Positions 32,038 to 40,540 are shown, counted from the stretch's first letter. The stretch is 64,000 nt of DNA from an uncultured Lachnospiraceae bacterium (GCA_947629525.1 CANREB010000002.1:1-64000); one strand, 5' to 3'. Notes: generated by a model not told the origin, from the sequence alone. Numbers and translations are program-made.

Positions 32038-33318
32038 CTAACCGATATCCTTAAAGTGAAACTCTTTTTTGCCTTTGGCATAATCATCGACGATATGACC
32101 GTTACCGTACAATTTATACTTGTATGTCAGCAGACCGTCAATACCTACAGGGCCTCTCGCATGTATCTTACCTGTGCTGATGCCTACTTCCGCTCCAAAA
32201 CCATATCTGAAACCGTCGGCAAAACGTGTTGAACAGTTCTGATATACGCCCGCCGAATCTACCATCTGCATAAAATACTCTGCCGCATCCTTATCTTCCG
32301 TAATGATGCAGTCCGTGTGATGCGATCCGTATTTATTGATGTGACTTACTGCTTCATCGATATCTTTCACGGTCTTTGCCGATATGATAAGGTCAAGATA
32401 TTCCGTGGCAAAATCCTCCTCGTCAGCCACGGCACAGTCATATTTTTCGCTGATATCCCTGCTCGCCCGCAGCTCTATCCGATGTGCCTTGAACGCCTCA
32501 TTCAGTTTTGGCATAAGGATATCGACCGCATCCTTATGGACAAGAAGCGTCTCGACCGCATTGCACGCCGCCGTATACTGTGTCTTGGCGTCTATTATTA
32601 TCGAAACCGCCTTATCAATGTCGAAATTCCTGTCCACATATATATGACATATACCGTCTGCATGCCCCATTACGGGGATTTTTGTATTATCCATTATGTA
32701 TTGGACAAATGCGTTGGAACCGCGCGGGATTATCAGGTCAACATAACCATGGCACTCAAGCAGCTCTGAGATTTCATCCCTAAGTTCCGCCTGAAACAAA
32801 CAATTCTCGGGAAGCCCGCTTGCAACAGCCGCCTTGTATATCAGCGAAAACAATATCTTATTAGTGTACTTTGTCTCACTTCCACCCTTTAATATCGCAC
32901 AGTTACCGCTTTTGATGCACAGCGACGCGATCTGCACAAGCGCATCGGGTCTTGCCTCAAAAATAACGCCTATAACGCCTATCGGGCATGTCTCCTTTAC
33001 AAGCGTCAGCCCCTCGTCAAGCTCCCGCACAAAAAGCTTCTCATGAACTCTGTCGGGCAGTGCTATCAGGTTATTTATGCCCTTTATGGCATCTTCTAAC
33101 TTTTGAGGGCTGAATTTGAGACGTTTCAGTACTGCCTCCGGTATATTGTTCTGCTTTGCCTTGGCGAGATCTTTTTCATTAGCCTCAAAGACAGCATCCT
33201 GATTTTCTTCAAGCGCCTTTGCTATTGCGGCAAGCGCCTTATTCCTTATTTGAGCCGGCTGTGCCGCCATTTTCGGGCTGTCAAGCTTCATCGCCGCCGC
33301 TTTTTCCCTGATCGTCAT
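32038..33318 (-). CDS. proA: Glutamate-5-semialdehyde dehydrogenase (gamma-glutamyl phosphate reductase)
   Basis: Reduces gamma-glutamyl phosphate to the semialdehyde in proline synthesis, using NADPH. 426 residues from the ATG at 33318, which has GGGAGG ahead. GVIGVIFEARPDALVQIASLCIKSGNC, KGGSE and the catalytic Cys in TQYTAACNAVETLLV are present, as is the C-terminal FADGFRYGFGAEVGISTGKIHARGPVG in part. proB is not adjacent in this window. Confidence 0.95.
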   Translation of the reverse strand: MTIREKAAAMKLDSPKMAAQPAQIRNKALAAIAKALEENQDAVFEANEKDLAKAKQNNIPEAVLKRLKFSPQKLEDAIKGINNLIALPDRVHEKLFVRELDEGLTLVKETCPIGVIGVIFEARPDALVQIASLCIKSGNCAILKGGSETKYTNKILFSLIYKAAVASGLPENCLFQAELRDEISELLECHGYVDLIIPRGSNAFVQYIMDNTKIPVMGHADGICHIYVDRNFDIDKAVSIIIDAKTQYTAACNAVETLLVHKDAVDILMPKLNEAFKAHRIELRASRDISEKYDCAVADEEDFATEYLDLIISAKTVKDIDEAVSHINKYGSHHTDCIITEDKDAAEYFMQMVDSAGVYQNCSTRFADGFRYGFGAEVGISTGKIHARGPVGIDGLLTYKYKLYGNGHIVDDYAKGKKEFHFKDIG

Positions 33319-33333
33319 ATAAAAGCCTCCCAA

Positions 33334-33915
33334 TTATATCCTGAGAAATGAATATATAATTTCTTCGGTCACTATTTTATCCATTTTAATATCATGCTCA
33401 TCCTTCGGAAGTTCATCCGTTATCTGACAGGCAAACGCAAGCGCCATCGTCGATATCTGACGTCTTGATGATAAATATTTGTCGTAAAATCCTCTCCCGT
33501 ACCCAAGCCTGTACCCCGATATGTCAAACGCAGCGCCCGGGATTATGGCAAGAGTATCTTCCTCTTTATTCAGCCTGTATATGTTCTTTAAGTCTTCCTT
33601 GGGCTCCAATATTCCCCTGTAACCGCGTTCAAGCTGCCGCGTATCCGTCACTCTGTAAAACTCCATAGTATTCGTAAGAGCGTCAGCCTTTGGAAAATAT
33701 ACTCTTTTTTTGCGCGCGACTGCATCCTCAAATATGCCGCGCGTCATCACTTCCCTGCAATAGTCAGCGTACAGCAGGATATTTGCAGCCTCCGTATATT
33801 CAGGCGTCTTTAAGACTTTCTGAACTATGATACCGCTTTTTTGGCTAAAATCCCTGTCGCTTAAATTTAAGCGCGCGGAAAGCATTCTTTTTCTGATCTC
33901 AGATTTAGTTTCCAT
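33334..33915 (-). CDS. 5-formyltetrahydrofolate cyclo-ligase
   Basis: A 193-residue enzyme (MTHFS family) that converts 5-formyl-THF to 5,10-methenyl-THF with ATP. ATP-site lysine region KSEIRKRMLSARLNL is at the N-terminus; IPGAAFDISGYRLGYGRGFYDKYL carries the substrate- and nucleotide-binding loop. Normal length. 15 bases upstream of proA; the gene ahead of it is the GH43 enzyme. Confidence 0.93.
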   Translation of the reverse strand: METKSEIRKRMLSARLNLSDRDFSQKSGIIVQKVLKTPEYTEAANILLYADYCREVMTRGIFEDAVARKKRVYFPKADALTNTMEFYRVTDTRQLERGYRGILEPKEDLKNIYRLNKEEDTLAIIPGAAFDISGYRLGYGRGFYDKYLSSRRQISTMALAFACQITDELPKDEHDIKMDKIVTEEIIYSFLRI

Positions 33916-33929
33916 GGTTTTCCACCATA

Positions 33930-34859
33930 TTATACCATTTCTACGCCGTCACACTTTGCGACAGTGTCTATCGAACCGTCTTCATTGTATGTAAATTCCG
34001 CTACACAGACAGAACGGTGAAAAAGGCTGCCACCGGGAAGCTCGCCCGTATGATAGAACAGGTAAGAGTGTCCCTTAAAGTCCGCTATCCCGGGGTGATT
34101 GGTGAACACACCGCCCTCCTCGGTCATAAGCACGCCGCCGTATTTCCAAGGTCCCGTCGGATTTTTTGAGGTAGAATACGCAAGGTGTTCATTGTTCCCC
34201 TCGCCCTCGGCAAATGCGGCAAATACCATATAATATAAACCGTTGCGCTTATAAAACCACGGTCCTTCTCCATAAGATGTCCCCGTCATATGACCGCCTT
34301 TGGCAAAAGAGTCCTCTGTCATAGGGATTTTGACCACACCCACTTCTTTATCGTAGGAAACCATGTCCTGATTTAGCAGAACATATCTAAGTTCGGGATT
34401 GCCAAAATACAGATACGCCTGACCGTCGTCATCGATAAACACCGTCGGATCGATATCATTCCAGTCTCCCTCATCTACCAGCGGTTCGCCCATATCTTTA
34501 AAAGGTCCTGCGGGATTGTCGGAAATACCGACCGCGATTGCCATTCCGCCGCCCTTTTTCTGCACCGGACAATATAAATAAAATTTGCCGTTGCGCTCAA
34601 CTGCCTGAGGCGCCCACGCGCGATCCTCCGCCCATTCGATATCGTCTAGCGAAAATATCTTACCATGGTCCGTCCAGTTTACCATATCTTTTGTCGAAAA
34701 ACAGCGCCAGTCGCGCATCGTATAAAAGTCGTTTACAAGTTCGTCTTCATCATGCGTTGTGTAAAGCCACAGAGTATCGCCGCACACCATCGGCGCGGGG
34801 TCCGCAGTGTACATATAATCGATTATCGGATTTTTCCCCTTTGTTTTGTTGTTATTCAT
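33930..34859 (-). CDS. Glycoside hydrolase family 43 protein
   Basis: A 309-residue five-bladed beta-propeller hydrolase, likely cleaving arabinose or xylose side chains of plant oligosaccharides. Catalytic base Asp is in YTADPAPM near the start; DIDPTVFIDDDGQAYLYFG carries the pKa-modulating Asp, and YGEGPWFYKR the proton-donor Glu. No signal peptide, so it works on imported oligosaccharides. ATG with GGAGG. It follows an MFS gene by 13 bases. Confidence 0.88.
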   Translation of the reverse strand: MNNNKTKGKNPIIDYMYTADPAPMVCGDTLWLYTTHDEDELVNDFYTMRDWRCFSTKDMVNWTDHGKIFSLDDIEWAEDRAWAPQAVERNGKFYLYCPVQKKGGGMAIAVGISDNPAGPFKDMGEPLVDEGDWNDIDPTVFIDDDGQAYLYFGNPELRYVLLNQDMVSYDKEVGVVKIPMTEDSFAKGGHMTGTSYGEGPWFYKRNGLYYMVFAAFAEGEGNNEHLAYSTSKNPTGPWKYGGVLMTEEGGVFTNHPGIADFKGHSYLFYHTGELPGGSLFHRSVCVAEFTYNEDGSIDTVAKCDGVEMV

Positions 34860-34872
34860 TTTTTTCCTCCAT

Positions 34873-36150
34873 TTATTCCCTAAGATCCTGTATGCTCCTA
34901 AGCCGATACAGCATAATGCTCAGAATACTGCCCGATATGCCTGTGCAAAGAAACATCACAGCCATACCGCTTCCCTCGCCCGTACCTACTATACGGCTCA
35001 GTGCCGATGCGGCAGCATTTCCCGACTGCATAAACGGCTCAAAAACATAATCCGCCAAAAATCCGCCCGCCAGAGTTCCTATCGGCATTGTGAAAAGCTG
35101 AAACGCGTTTCTTACTGAAAACACCCTGCCCTGCATTTCGGGCGGAACATTTTTGTACAATATCACATTTTGTCCGGCATTTATAAACGGTATCGGCAGA
35201 CATGCCGCAACGCCCGCAAGCGACCATACCGCGGCATTTCTTCCCGCTCCCATCATAATGTCTCCAAGCAGAAACGAAAACATTGCGGAAAAATATATCA
35301 TCTTTATGCTGTCTTTATGGAACTTTCCTCCCGCGACAATTATTCCGCCTAAAATTCCTCCAATACCTGTAACGGCATTTACAATTCCCAGTACCGTACT
35401 GCTATTGCTCCTTGAAAGTATCATCGGCGACAGAATATTTTCATATGTAAGCGCCGAGAAAAAATTGAGCAGTGCAAGTGTCATAATAATTGAAAAAATG
35501 CCCTTATTAAGCTGTAAAAACTTAAAGCCCTCAAGCCAGTCATAAAATATCGGACGCTGCTGTACGCCCTCGCCCGTGTTTTCGGGAATTTTTATCATTA
35601 CCGCAAGCACAAAAAAAGCTGCAAAAAAGCTGAGCAGATCTATGATAAGCAGTATCTTCAATCCGCCGAACGCAAACAGTGCCGCGGCGGCTATCGGTGA
35701 GATAACCGTATTCAGATTGGTTGAAAACGATCTCATCCCGCTCACCTGAGCAAGCTTTTCCCCGGGTACAAGCAGCCCCGTCGCCACAGACGATGCAGGC
35801 GACTGAAAGGCATTCATAGCGCCTATGATAAAGTTTACAAAATAAATATGCCAAACAGCCAGTCCGTTTGAAGCATTCAGTCCCAAAATCAGCAAAGAGC
35901 ACGCCGCCGAGATACTGTCCGTTATAAGCATTATCTTTTTCTTGCTGTATCTGTCTACCGCCGCACCTGCAAACAGGCTTACCGCCACATCAGGCATAAA
36001 CCTGAAAAATGTCATAAGCGACACCGTCATCGCCGAATTGTTCTGCCCATACGCCCACAAAATAAGCGCAAAGCTTGTCATTGAGCTGCCTAATTGTGAC
36101 ACCGACTGGCTAAGCCATAATAATATATACTTTTTAAAATTGTTTTTCAT
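34873..36150 (-). CDS. MFS transporter, DHA3-like (macrolide-efflux type)
   Basis: A 425-residue membrane protein with about twelve hydrophobic segments. It begins FKKYILLWLSQSVSQLGSSMTSFAL, the usual start of the MefA/DHA3 group, followed by GAAVDRYSKKKIMLITD between helices 2 and 3. PPEMQGRVFSVRNAFQ in the second half is also typical. Substrate is unknown: it may export a drug or peptide, or serve the GH43 enzyme it is co-transcribed with. A short frame (36174-36206) and an inverted repeat (36242-36282) lie in its 5' region. Confidence 0.85.
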   Translation of the reverse strand: MKNNFKKYILLWLSQSVSQLGSSMTSFALILWAYGQNNSAMTVSLMTFFRFMPDVAVSLFAGAAVDRYSKKKIMLITDSISAACSLLILGLNASNGLAVWHIYFVNFIIGAMNAFQSPASSVATGLLVPGEKLAQVSGMRSFSTNLNTVISPIAAAALFAFGGLKILLIIDLLSFFAAFFVLAVMIKIPENTGEGVQQRPIFYDWLEGFKFLQLNKGIFSIIMTLALLNFFSALTYENILSPMILSRSNSSTVLGIVNAVTGIGGILGGIIVAGGKFHKDSIKMIYFSAMFSFLLGDIMMGAGRNAAVWSLAGVAACLPIPFINAGQNVILYKNVPPEMQGRVFSVRNAFQLFTMPIGTLAGGFLADYVFEPFMQSGNAAASALSRIVGTGEGSGMAVMFLCTGISGSILSIMLYRLRSIQDLRE

Positions 36151-36173
36151 CGAATTTATCTCCTTATAGATAT

Positions 36174-36206
36174 TTACAGATATTTTACTTTCTTATTAAT
36201 CTCCAT
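36174..36206 (-). CDS. Possible 10-residue leader peptide ahead of the MFS gene
   Basis: A frame coding MEINKKVKYL ends 23 bases before the MFS start codon. Its ribosome site is weak (GGA, 10 bases upstream). Short leaders are known upstream of some macrolide-efflux and methylase genes, where stalling controls expression; here this is only a positional analogy. Confidence 0.25.
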   Translation of the reverse strand: MEINKKVKYL

Positions 36207-36241
36207 AAGTACAAAATCCGATGCAGACGGCTTTTTATTAC

Positions 36242-36282
36242 CTCTGTACAATCGCCATCCTTTCACCGAATCCTGTACAGAG
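36242..36282. repeat. Perfect 9-bp inverted repeat between leuC and the MFS gene
   Basis: CTCTGTACA (36242-36250) and TGTACAGAG (36274-36282) with a 23-base spacer. No T run follows on the minus strand, so it is not a standard terminator. It could be an mRNA stem or an operator for the MFS gene. Confidence 0.5.
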
Positions 36283-36342
36283 TAAAACGCTTAAATCTAT
36301 TATTCTATAGCACAAAATGCTCTCTCCTTCCTTTCTTATCGT

Positions 36343-37590
36343 CTACAGCATATCCGCCGTAACGATCTCACCCTTTATCGCGGAAGCCGTTACTGTCGCC
36401 GCAGATGCCAGATAGACAAACGAATCCTTGTGCCCCGCACGTCCTTTGAAATTGCGCGTGCCTGTGCTTATAAGCACTTCTTTCTCGCCTATCACGCCCT
36501 GACAGCTTCCCCAGCATACGCTGCAGTTCGGGTTCATAACTATCGCGCCAGCTTCCATAAATGTTTCTATTATCCCCTCTTCAAGCGCCTGTTTGTACAC
36601 AGCCGCGCTCGCGGGAACTACGAGAAAACGCACAAGCGGATGTACTTTTTTCCCTTTTATCAGCTCTGCCCCGACTCTCAGATCCTCTATGCGCCCGTTA
36701 TTGCATGAGCCAAGAAACGCCTCGTCAATATGCGTTCCCACACACTCCTTAGCGTCAACAACGCTGTCCACAAAATGCGGCTTGGCAACGATCGGCTTTA
36801 TCGTCGAAAGGTCAATATCGTATACTTTTGCAAAAACCGCGTCATCATCGCTCTTAAAACTGTGCTTAGGCTTGCGCCCATGCGCTGTCAGATACTCAAG
36901 CGTAATGTCGTCAACCTCCATAAGCGCTGTCTTTGCCCCTGCTTCCACGCAGAGATTACATATGGCTATCCTGTCGCTCATATTTAAAGTCTTAAGACCT
37001 TCCCCGCCAAACTCCATAGCCATATAGTTGGCGCCGTTTGCGCCAATCATACCTATAATGGAAAGTATCAGGTCTCTCGCATATACGCCGTCATTCAATT
37101 TTCCTTTTAAGTTAAATTTGAGCGTCTCAGGCACTAAAAGCCATGATTTTCCCGTTACCATCGCATAGAGGTAATCAGTGCATCCCACGCCCGTACCGAA
37201 CGCTCCGACCGCGCCATACGCGCATGTATGGCTGTCCGCCCCGAAAATAAGCTCGCCTGACGTAACATGGTTTTCCATCATCACCTGATGGCACACGCCC
37301 GCGCCCTCATAAAATTTGATACCATGCTCCTTTGCGAAATCGCGCATTTTTTTGTGAGAAGCCGCTGTCTTTACACTGTCGCAAGGCACATTGTGATCCA
37401 CTATCCACACAAGCTTATTTACATCCGCTATATGCGGATTTTTGAGTTTATTGTACATATCTATCGTCAGATGCGTGGTGCCGTCGTTGCTCATAAGGCG
37501 GTCAAGCTCCACTGTATGTATATCGCCCGCTTTAACAGACTCCATTCCCGCAGCGGCGGCGATAATTTTCTCCGCGATCGTCATTCCCAT
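36343..37590 (-). CDS. leuC: 3-isopropylmalate dehydratase large subunit
   Basis: Large subunit of the isopropylmalate isomerase of leucine synthesis (or the closely related homoaconitase-type enzyme). 415 residues, the shorter form common in Clostridia and Archaea. Cluster cysteines are in LGSCNNGRIEDL and NCSVCWGSCQG; ADSHTCAYGAVGAFGTGVG is the conserved aconitase loop. It follows leuD by 22 bases, the reverse of the usual C-D order; no other leucine gene is in the window. Confidence 0.9.
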   Translation of the reverse strand: MGMTIAEKIIAAAAGMESVKAGDIHTVELDRLMSNDGTTHLTIDMYNKLKNPHIADVNKLVWIVDHNVPCDSVKTAASHKKMRDFAKEHGIKFYEGAGVCHQVMMENHVTSGELIFGADSHTCAYGAVGAFGTGVGCTDYLYAMVTGKSWLLVPETLKFNLKGKLNDGVYARDLILSIIGMIGANGANYMAMEFGGEGLKTLNMSDRIAICNLCVEAGAKTALMEVDDITLEYLTAHGRKPKHSFKSDDDAVFAKVYDIDLSTIKPIVAKPHFVDSVVDAKECVGTHIDEAFLGSCNNGRIEDLRVGAELIKGKKVHPLVRFLVVPASAAVYKQALEEGIIETFMEAGAIVMNPNCSVCWGSCQGVIGEKEVLISTGTRNFKGRAGHKDSFVYLASAATVTASAIKGEIVTADML

Positions 37591-37612
37591 TGTAAATTCC
37601 TCCGTTTTATAA

Positions 37613-38083
37613 TCATTCTTTGTTTAAAGACGCAATCAGACCGCCTTGGTCAAGTATTCCTTTCATATACGCGGGAAGCTTGGTACATTCGTATTCCCTG
37701 CCGTTTGCGCGCACAACGCCTTCTTCCATCGAAAGCTCCATATCGTCGCCTGCGCTCACATTGTCATACAGGTCTTTGCACACTATTACGGGAAGTCCTA
37801 TGTTGATTGCATTCCTGTAAAAAATCCTTGCAAATGATTTGGCGACTACCGCTTTCACACCAAGCGCCTTTAATACGCTCGGCGCCTGTTCGCGCGATGA
37901 GCCACAGCCGAAATTTTCAGAAGCGACAACATAATCGCCCTCTTTCACCGTGTTTGCAAAGTCGGCATCAAGCGACTCGAATGTATGCACTTTCATCTCA
38001 TCGATCGTCGGGAACAGAAGATACTGCGATGCAATTATCTGATCCGTATCAACGTCCTGATTAAATTTAAAAATTTTTCCCAT
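37613..38083 (-). CDS. leuD: 3-isopropylmalate dehydratase small subunit
   Basis: A 156-residue swivelling-domain subunit that completes the active site of LeuC. FNQDVDTDQIIASQYL and ASENFGCGSSREQAP (substrate-contacting loop) are intact, as is SFARIFYRNAINIGLP. ATG with GAGG upstream; promoter at 38128-38156. Confidence 0.92.
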   Translation of the reverse strand: MGKIFKFNQDVDTDQIIASQYLLFPTIDEMKVHTFESLDADFANTVKEGDYVVASENFGCGSSREQAPSVLKALGVKAVVAKSFARIFYRNAINIGLPVIVCKDLYDNVSAGDDMELSMEEGVVRANGREYECTKLPAYMKGILDQGGLIASLNKE

Positions 38084-38127
38084 TTTGTATTTACCTCATT
38101 ATATTTTAGTGTGGTCAGATCATATTT

Positions 38128-38156
38128 AGTTTACCATAGTAGAGGAAAACATACAA
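38128..38156 (-). promoter_or_regulatory. Promoter of leuD-leuC
   Basis: Minus-strand -35 TTGTAT (38151-38156), 17 bases, -10 TAAACT (38128-38133), 45 bases before the leuD start. It is back to back with the plus-strand promoter of the toxin-like locus. Confidence 0.6.
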
Positions 38157-38204
38157 ATGGTTTTTGGATATGGATCTTATTTTTTGTGTAATTAAATTTA
38201 CATG

Positions 38205-38232
38205 TTGCAAAACTTTATAACTATGATAAAAT
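38205..38232 (+). promoter_or_regulatory. Promoter of the toxin-like mRNA
   Basis: Plus-strand -35 TTGCAA (38205-38210), 16 bases, -10 TAAAAT (38227-38232). An alternative pair is TTTACA (38197-38202), 19 bases, TATGAT (38222-38227). Either puts the RNA start at or near GGGTGTTACC (38241). Confidence 0.5.
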
Positions 38233-38322
38233 ATCTACGTGGGTGTTACCTAAACGGTAGCGGTTCGCCTTTTGCCAAAATAAGTACATTTTGAGGACTT
38301 CCTGTATCAAGGGGGGATACAT

Positions 38323-38352
38323 ATGGAAAATTTTAAGAAAGGTCAAATATGA
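38323..38352 (+). CDS. Nine-residue leader peptide, translationally coupled
   Basis: ATG at 38323 follows a very strong ribosome site, AAGGGGGGAT (38309-38318). It encodes MENFKKGQI and stops at TGA 38350-38352, which overlaps the start of the downstream 42-residue peptide (ATATGATG). The layout suggests ribosomes finishing the leader restart on the toxin-like frame. A CTTCCT element (38299-38304) just upstream could pair with the ribosome site. Confidence 0.5.
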   Translation: MENFKKGQI

Positions 38353-38477
38353 TGTTGGAAGTTATTTTAAAGATTTCCGCAATAATGCTGAACGTAGCAA
38401 ATATAGCTGCTAAGGCATTGGAAATATATAAAAGTAAAAAAGAACATCAAAAAAGCAACCGCACCAGCCAAAGTTAA
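38349..38477 (+). CDS. 42-residue membrane peptide, type I toxin-like
   Basis: Starts MMLEVILKISAIMLNV: an N-terminal hydrophobic/amphipathic helix (about residues 2-24) with one lysine, followed by a strongly basic polar tail (YKSKKEHQKSNRTSQ). Size, topology and a stop codon inside the transcription terminator are as in TxpA/BsrG/Fst-class membrane toxins, although no sequence similarity is claimed. Own ribosome site AAAGG lies 7-10 bases ahead; the overlapping leader adds coupling. Start could be either ATG of the ATGATG pair. An antisense RNA covers its 3' end. Holin-like or bacteriocin-leader peptides are alternatives. Confidence 0.65.
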   Translation: MMLEVILKISAIMLNVANIAAKALEIYKSKKEHQKSNRTSQS

Positions 38478-38488
38478 GTTGCTTTTTT
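38449..38488. terminator. Bidirectional terminator shared by mRNA and antisense RNA
   Basis: AAAAAAGCAAC (38449-38459) pairs perfectly with GTTGCTTTTTT (38478-38488). T runs follow on both strands. The toxin-like stop codon (38475-38477) lies in the loop, so the mRNA ends right after the coding region and the antisense RNA ends inside it. Confidence 0.85.
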
Positions 38489-38540
38489 GAGTAACTATCA
38501 ACCAAGGCGAACCGTTGCTCTACGGTAACACCCTTTTCTA
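38449..38540 (-). ncRNA. Antisense RNA (putative antitoxin) of the toxin-like locus
   Basis: A ~90-base RNA predicted from the near-consensus promoter at 38547-38575 to the terminator at 38449-38488. It begins near GGGTGTTACCG, carries a 5' hairpin (ACCGT/ACGGT) and then overlaps the last ~40 bases of the toxin-like mRNA. This is the arrangement of RatA and SR4-type antitoxin RNAs. Confidence 0.6.
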
Positions 38541-38546
38541 TAAAGT

Positions 38547-38575
38547 ATCTTAACACTTATTTATGCTTTAGTCAA
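38547..38575 (-). promoter_or_regulatory. Promoter of the antisense RNA
   Basis: Minus-strand -35 TTGACT (38570-38575), exactly 17 bases, -10 TAAGAT (38547-38552). It is stronger by eye than the sense promoter, as expected for an antitoxin RNA in excess. Confidence 0.7.
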
Positions 38576-38608
38576 TAATTTTTTTGTTCGACAGATGCAC
38601 CAATACAT

Positions 38609-38923
38609 TTAATTTGTAAACTTTACAGCCGTACCGTACGCCATAACTTCCGCTGCCCCTGCCATAACGGCAGACGTCGCATACCGTACATTTAAAACCG
38701 CGTCGGCTCCAAGACGCTGCGCTTCCTCTATCATTCGGTTTGTCGCAATCTCACGCGCGTCGTTCATCATATCTGTGTATGCCTTAAGCTCACCGCCGAC
38801 AATTGTTTTAAGGCTCTGTGTGATATCACGTCCGATATTTTTGCTCTGAATGGTGCTGCCCTTTACGAGTCCAAGCATCTGTGTTTCCTTACCCGAAATA
38901 TAATCAGTATTTACTATTATCAT
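38609..38923 (-). CDS. YbjQ/UPF0145 family protein
   Basis: A 104-residue protein of the YbjQ family (PF01906), proposed to form pentameric barrels and sometimes called heavy-metal-binding on weak evidence. Family features LGLVKGSTIQSKNIGRDI, ELKAYTDMMNDARE and EEAQRLGADAVLNVRY are all there. ATG with AAGGAG. Lies 18 bases downstream of the MCP stop, so probably the same transcript. Confidence 0.9.
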   Translation of the reverse strand: MIIVNTDYISGKETQMLGLVKGSTIQSKNIGRDITQSLKTIVGGELKAYTDMMNDAREIATNRMIEEAQRLGADAVLNVRYATSAVMAGAAEVMAYGTAVKFTN

Positions 38924-38941
38924 TTTGTTTTTACTCCTTTT

Positions 38942-40507
38942 TTAATCTTCGATTTTTAATAACCGGCTCATTTCTTCTACCAGACCATTAATCGCATTCG
39001 CCTGCATTGCAACTTCCGCCGTATCATTGGCATTATTTTCAGCCATCTCGTTAATAGATGCAAACTTCTCATTTTCGTCTTTGATGCTTTCGGCAATATC
39101 CTGATTAATGGAAACTGTTTTCTGAATTACCTCCGACTGTTTGTTATGTGCTTCACCCATCGTACTGATTGCATTAGCTGAAATATTAAGTAATTCTATC
39201 ATATCATGCATACTGCTGAACACATCCGTAAAATATTCATTCTGCGTGTCAAGTTTAGATGAGTTTTCGTGTATCTGATCATTAATCTCTTTCACGTTAT
39301 TCTGCACCCGTTCAATAACCGTTTTGACTTCCGCCAAGGATTTCTGAGTGCTGTTTGCAAGATTTCCAACCTCCATTGCCACGACTGAAAAGCCTTTTCC
39401 GGCTTCTCCGGCTCTGGCGGCTTCAATTGAAGCGTTCAATGCAAGTAAATTTGTCGAATTGGATATATCATTTATTAATTCCAAAGTAACGCCTATTTCC
39501 TGCACTGCCACAGATAATTTCTGCGCAATATCCGTTGTCATCTTCATGGATTCCGATACTTCACTGTTTACTGTCTGCAGATTATTAAGAAGTTCCTGAC
39601 TTGCTACAGACTTATCTATCAATTCTTTAGAACCTGCTTCAACTTTTTCAACGCTTTGGGAAACAACGCCTGCCCATTCATTTAACTCACCAAGATTTGC
39701 CATGCTTTCGTCTGTTTTAGCGCTTAACAGACTGCTGCTCTCTACCAACTGTTCACTGGTAGAAGCAAGCTCTTCAGCCGAAGAGCTTTCATTTTCAGAA
39801 ATCTGTGAAAGCGATACACCCGCGTTTTTCAGCCTGTCGGATAATGTCTGAACAGAGCCTAAGACATTCATCACTTTTTCATTATTTCGCTCCATTTCGT
39901 CTTTTTTAGCGTTTACAAGGAACCTGTTGATCAAATATGTCAGCAGGACTATCGTAGATAACGACAGTATCACACAGACCACGCGGTCAAGCATATTTAC
40001 GGCAAAATTTACATCCCGAGCCGGAAGATGAACTTTACCGTATAAAATCCATGATGCTATGACTGAAACTCCGATTTCAACCGCAGTCATTGCAACCATC
40101 TTATAATCCAAAAAGAATGATGTAAGTATAACAAAAAAGAAAGCAAATCCCCAAAAATCGGTTGCGGGAATCATATAAACAATAAAATTGAACTGTATAA
40201 ACATGATAAGCACAAGAAATATTTTTCCTAACTTTAATTTATCCGGCAGTACATAACCATCCTCAATTCCGGTTTTAATAAAAAATATTCCAATCAGCAG
40301 ATACAGGATGCATGTAATATCGAAAATAATCAGTGCTACCCAGCTTACACTTGGCAGCCAACCCGCAAACTTAGAAAATGTGTACGATAATCCCGCACAT
40401 TCACAAGCTCCCGGGACAAGCAGAAGAACGAGTACATATACTTTATTTATGTATTCGTCTAATGCCGACAGATGTTTATTTTTTTGTCCGTTTTCCATTG
40501 TGTTCAT
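38942..40507 (-). CDS. Methyl-accepting chemotaxis protein with multi-pass N-terminus
   Basis: A 521-residue chemoreceptor. The first ~190 residues form about six hydrophobic helices with short loops instead of the usual large sensory domain between two helices, so the signal is probably sensed in or near the membrane. The signalling tip is [20 protein letters not shown] followed by [12 protein letters not shown], flanked by long coiled coils. No HAMP domain is obvious. ATG 40507 is chosen because AGAGAGGATTTACT precedes it; an earlier in-frame start lies inside the upstream terminator. Confidence 0.88.
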   Translation of the reverse strand: MNTMENGQKNKHLSALDEYINKVYVLVLLLVPGACECAGLSYTFSKFAGWLPSVSWVALIIFDITCILYLLIGIFFIKTGIEDGYVLPDKLKLGKIFLVLIMFIQFNFIVYMIPATDFWGFAFFFVILTSFFLDYKMVAMTAVEIGVSVIASWILYGKVHLPARDVNFAVNMLDRVVCVILSLSTIVLLTYLINRFLVNAKKDEMERNNEKVMNVLGSVQTLSDRLKNAGVSLSQISENESSSAEELASTSEQLVESSSLLSAKTDESMANLGELNEWAGVVSQSVEKVEAGSKELIDKSVASQELLNNLQTVNSEVSESMKMTTDIAQKLSVAVQEIGVTLELINDISNSTNLLALNASIEAARAGEAGKGFSVVAMEVGNLANSTQKSLAEVKTVIERVQNNVKEINDQIHENSSKLDTQNEYFTDVFSSMHDMIELLNISANAISTMGEAHNKQSEVIQKTVSINQDIAESIKDENEKFASINEMAENNANDTAEVAMQANAINGLVEEMSRLLKIED

Positions 40508-40540
40508 AGTAAATCCTCTCTTTCCATCTCTTTTTATGCC

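Larger units (their letters stand above)
38241..38533. repeat. Terminal inverted repeats enclosing the toxin-like locus
   Basis: Left arm 38241-38271 and right arm 38504-38533 share GGGTGTTACC and CGGTTCGCCTT in inverted orientation, separated in each by a different 9-10-base middle. Because the two promoters face each other from outside, both RNAs start with this same sequence. In each it can fold a short hairpin (ACC...GGT) at the 5' end. Confidence 0.75.

Noticed and set aside
36242..36282. Terminator of leuD-leuC
   Set aside because: The inverted repeat is good but the loop is long and no T run follows on the minus strand.
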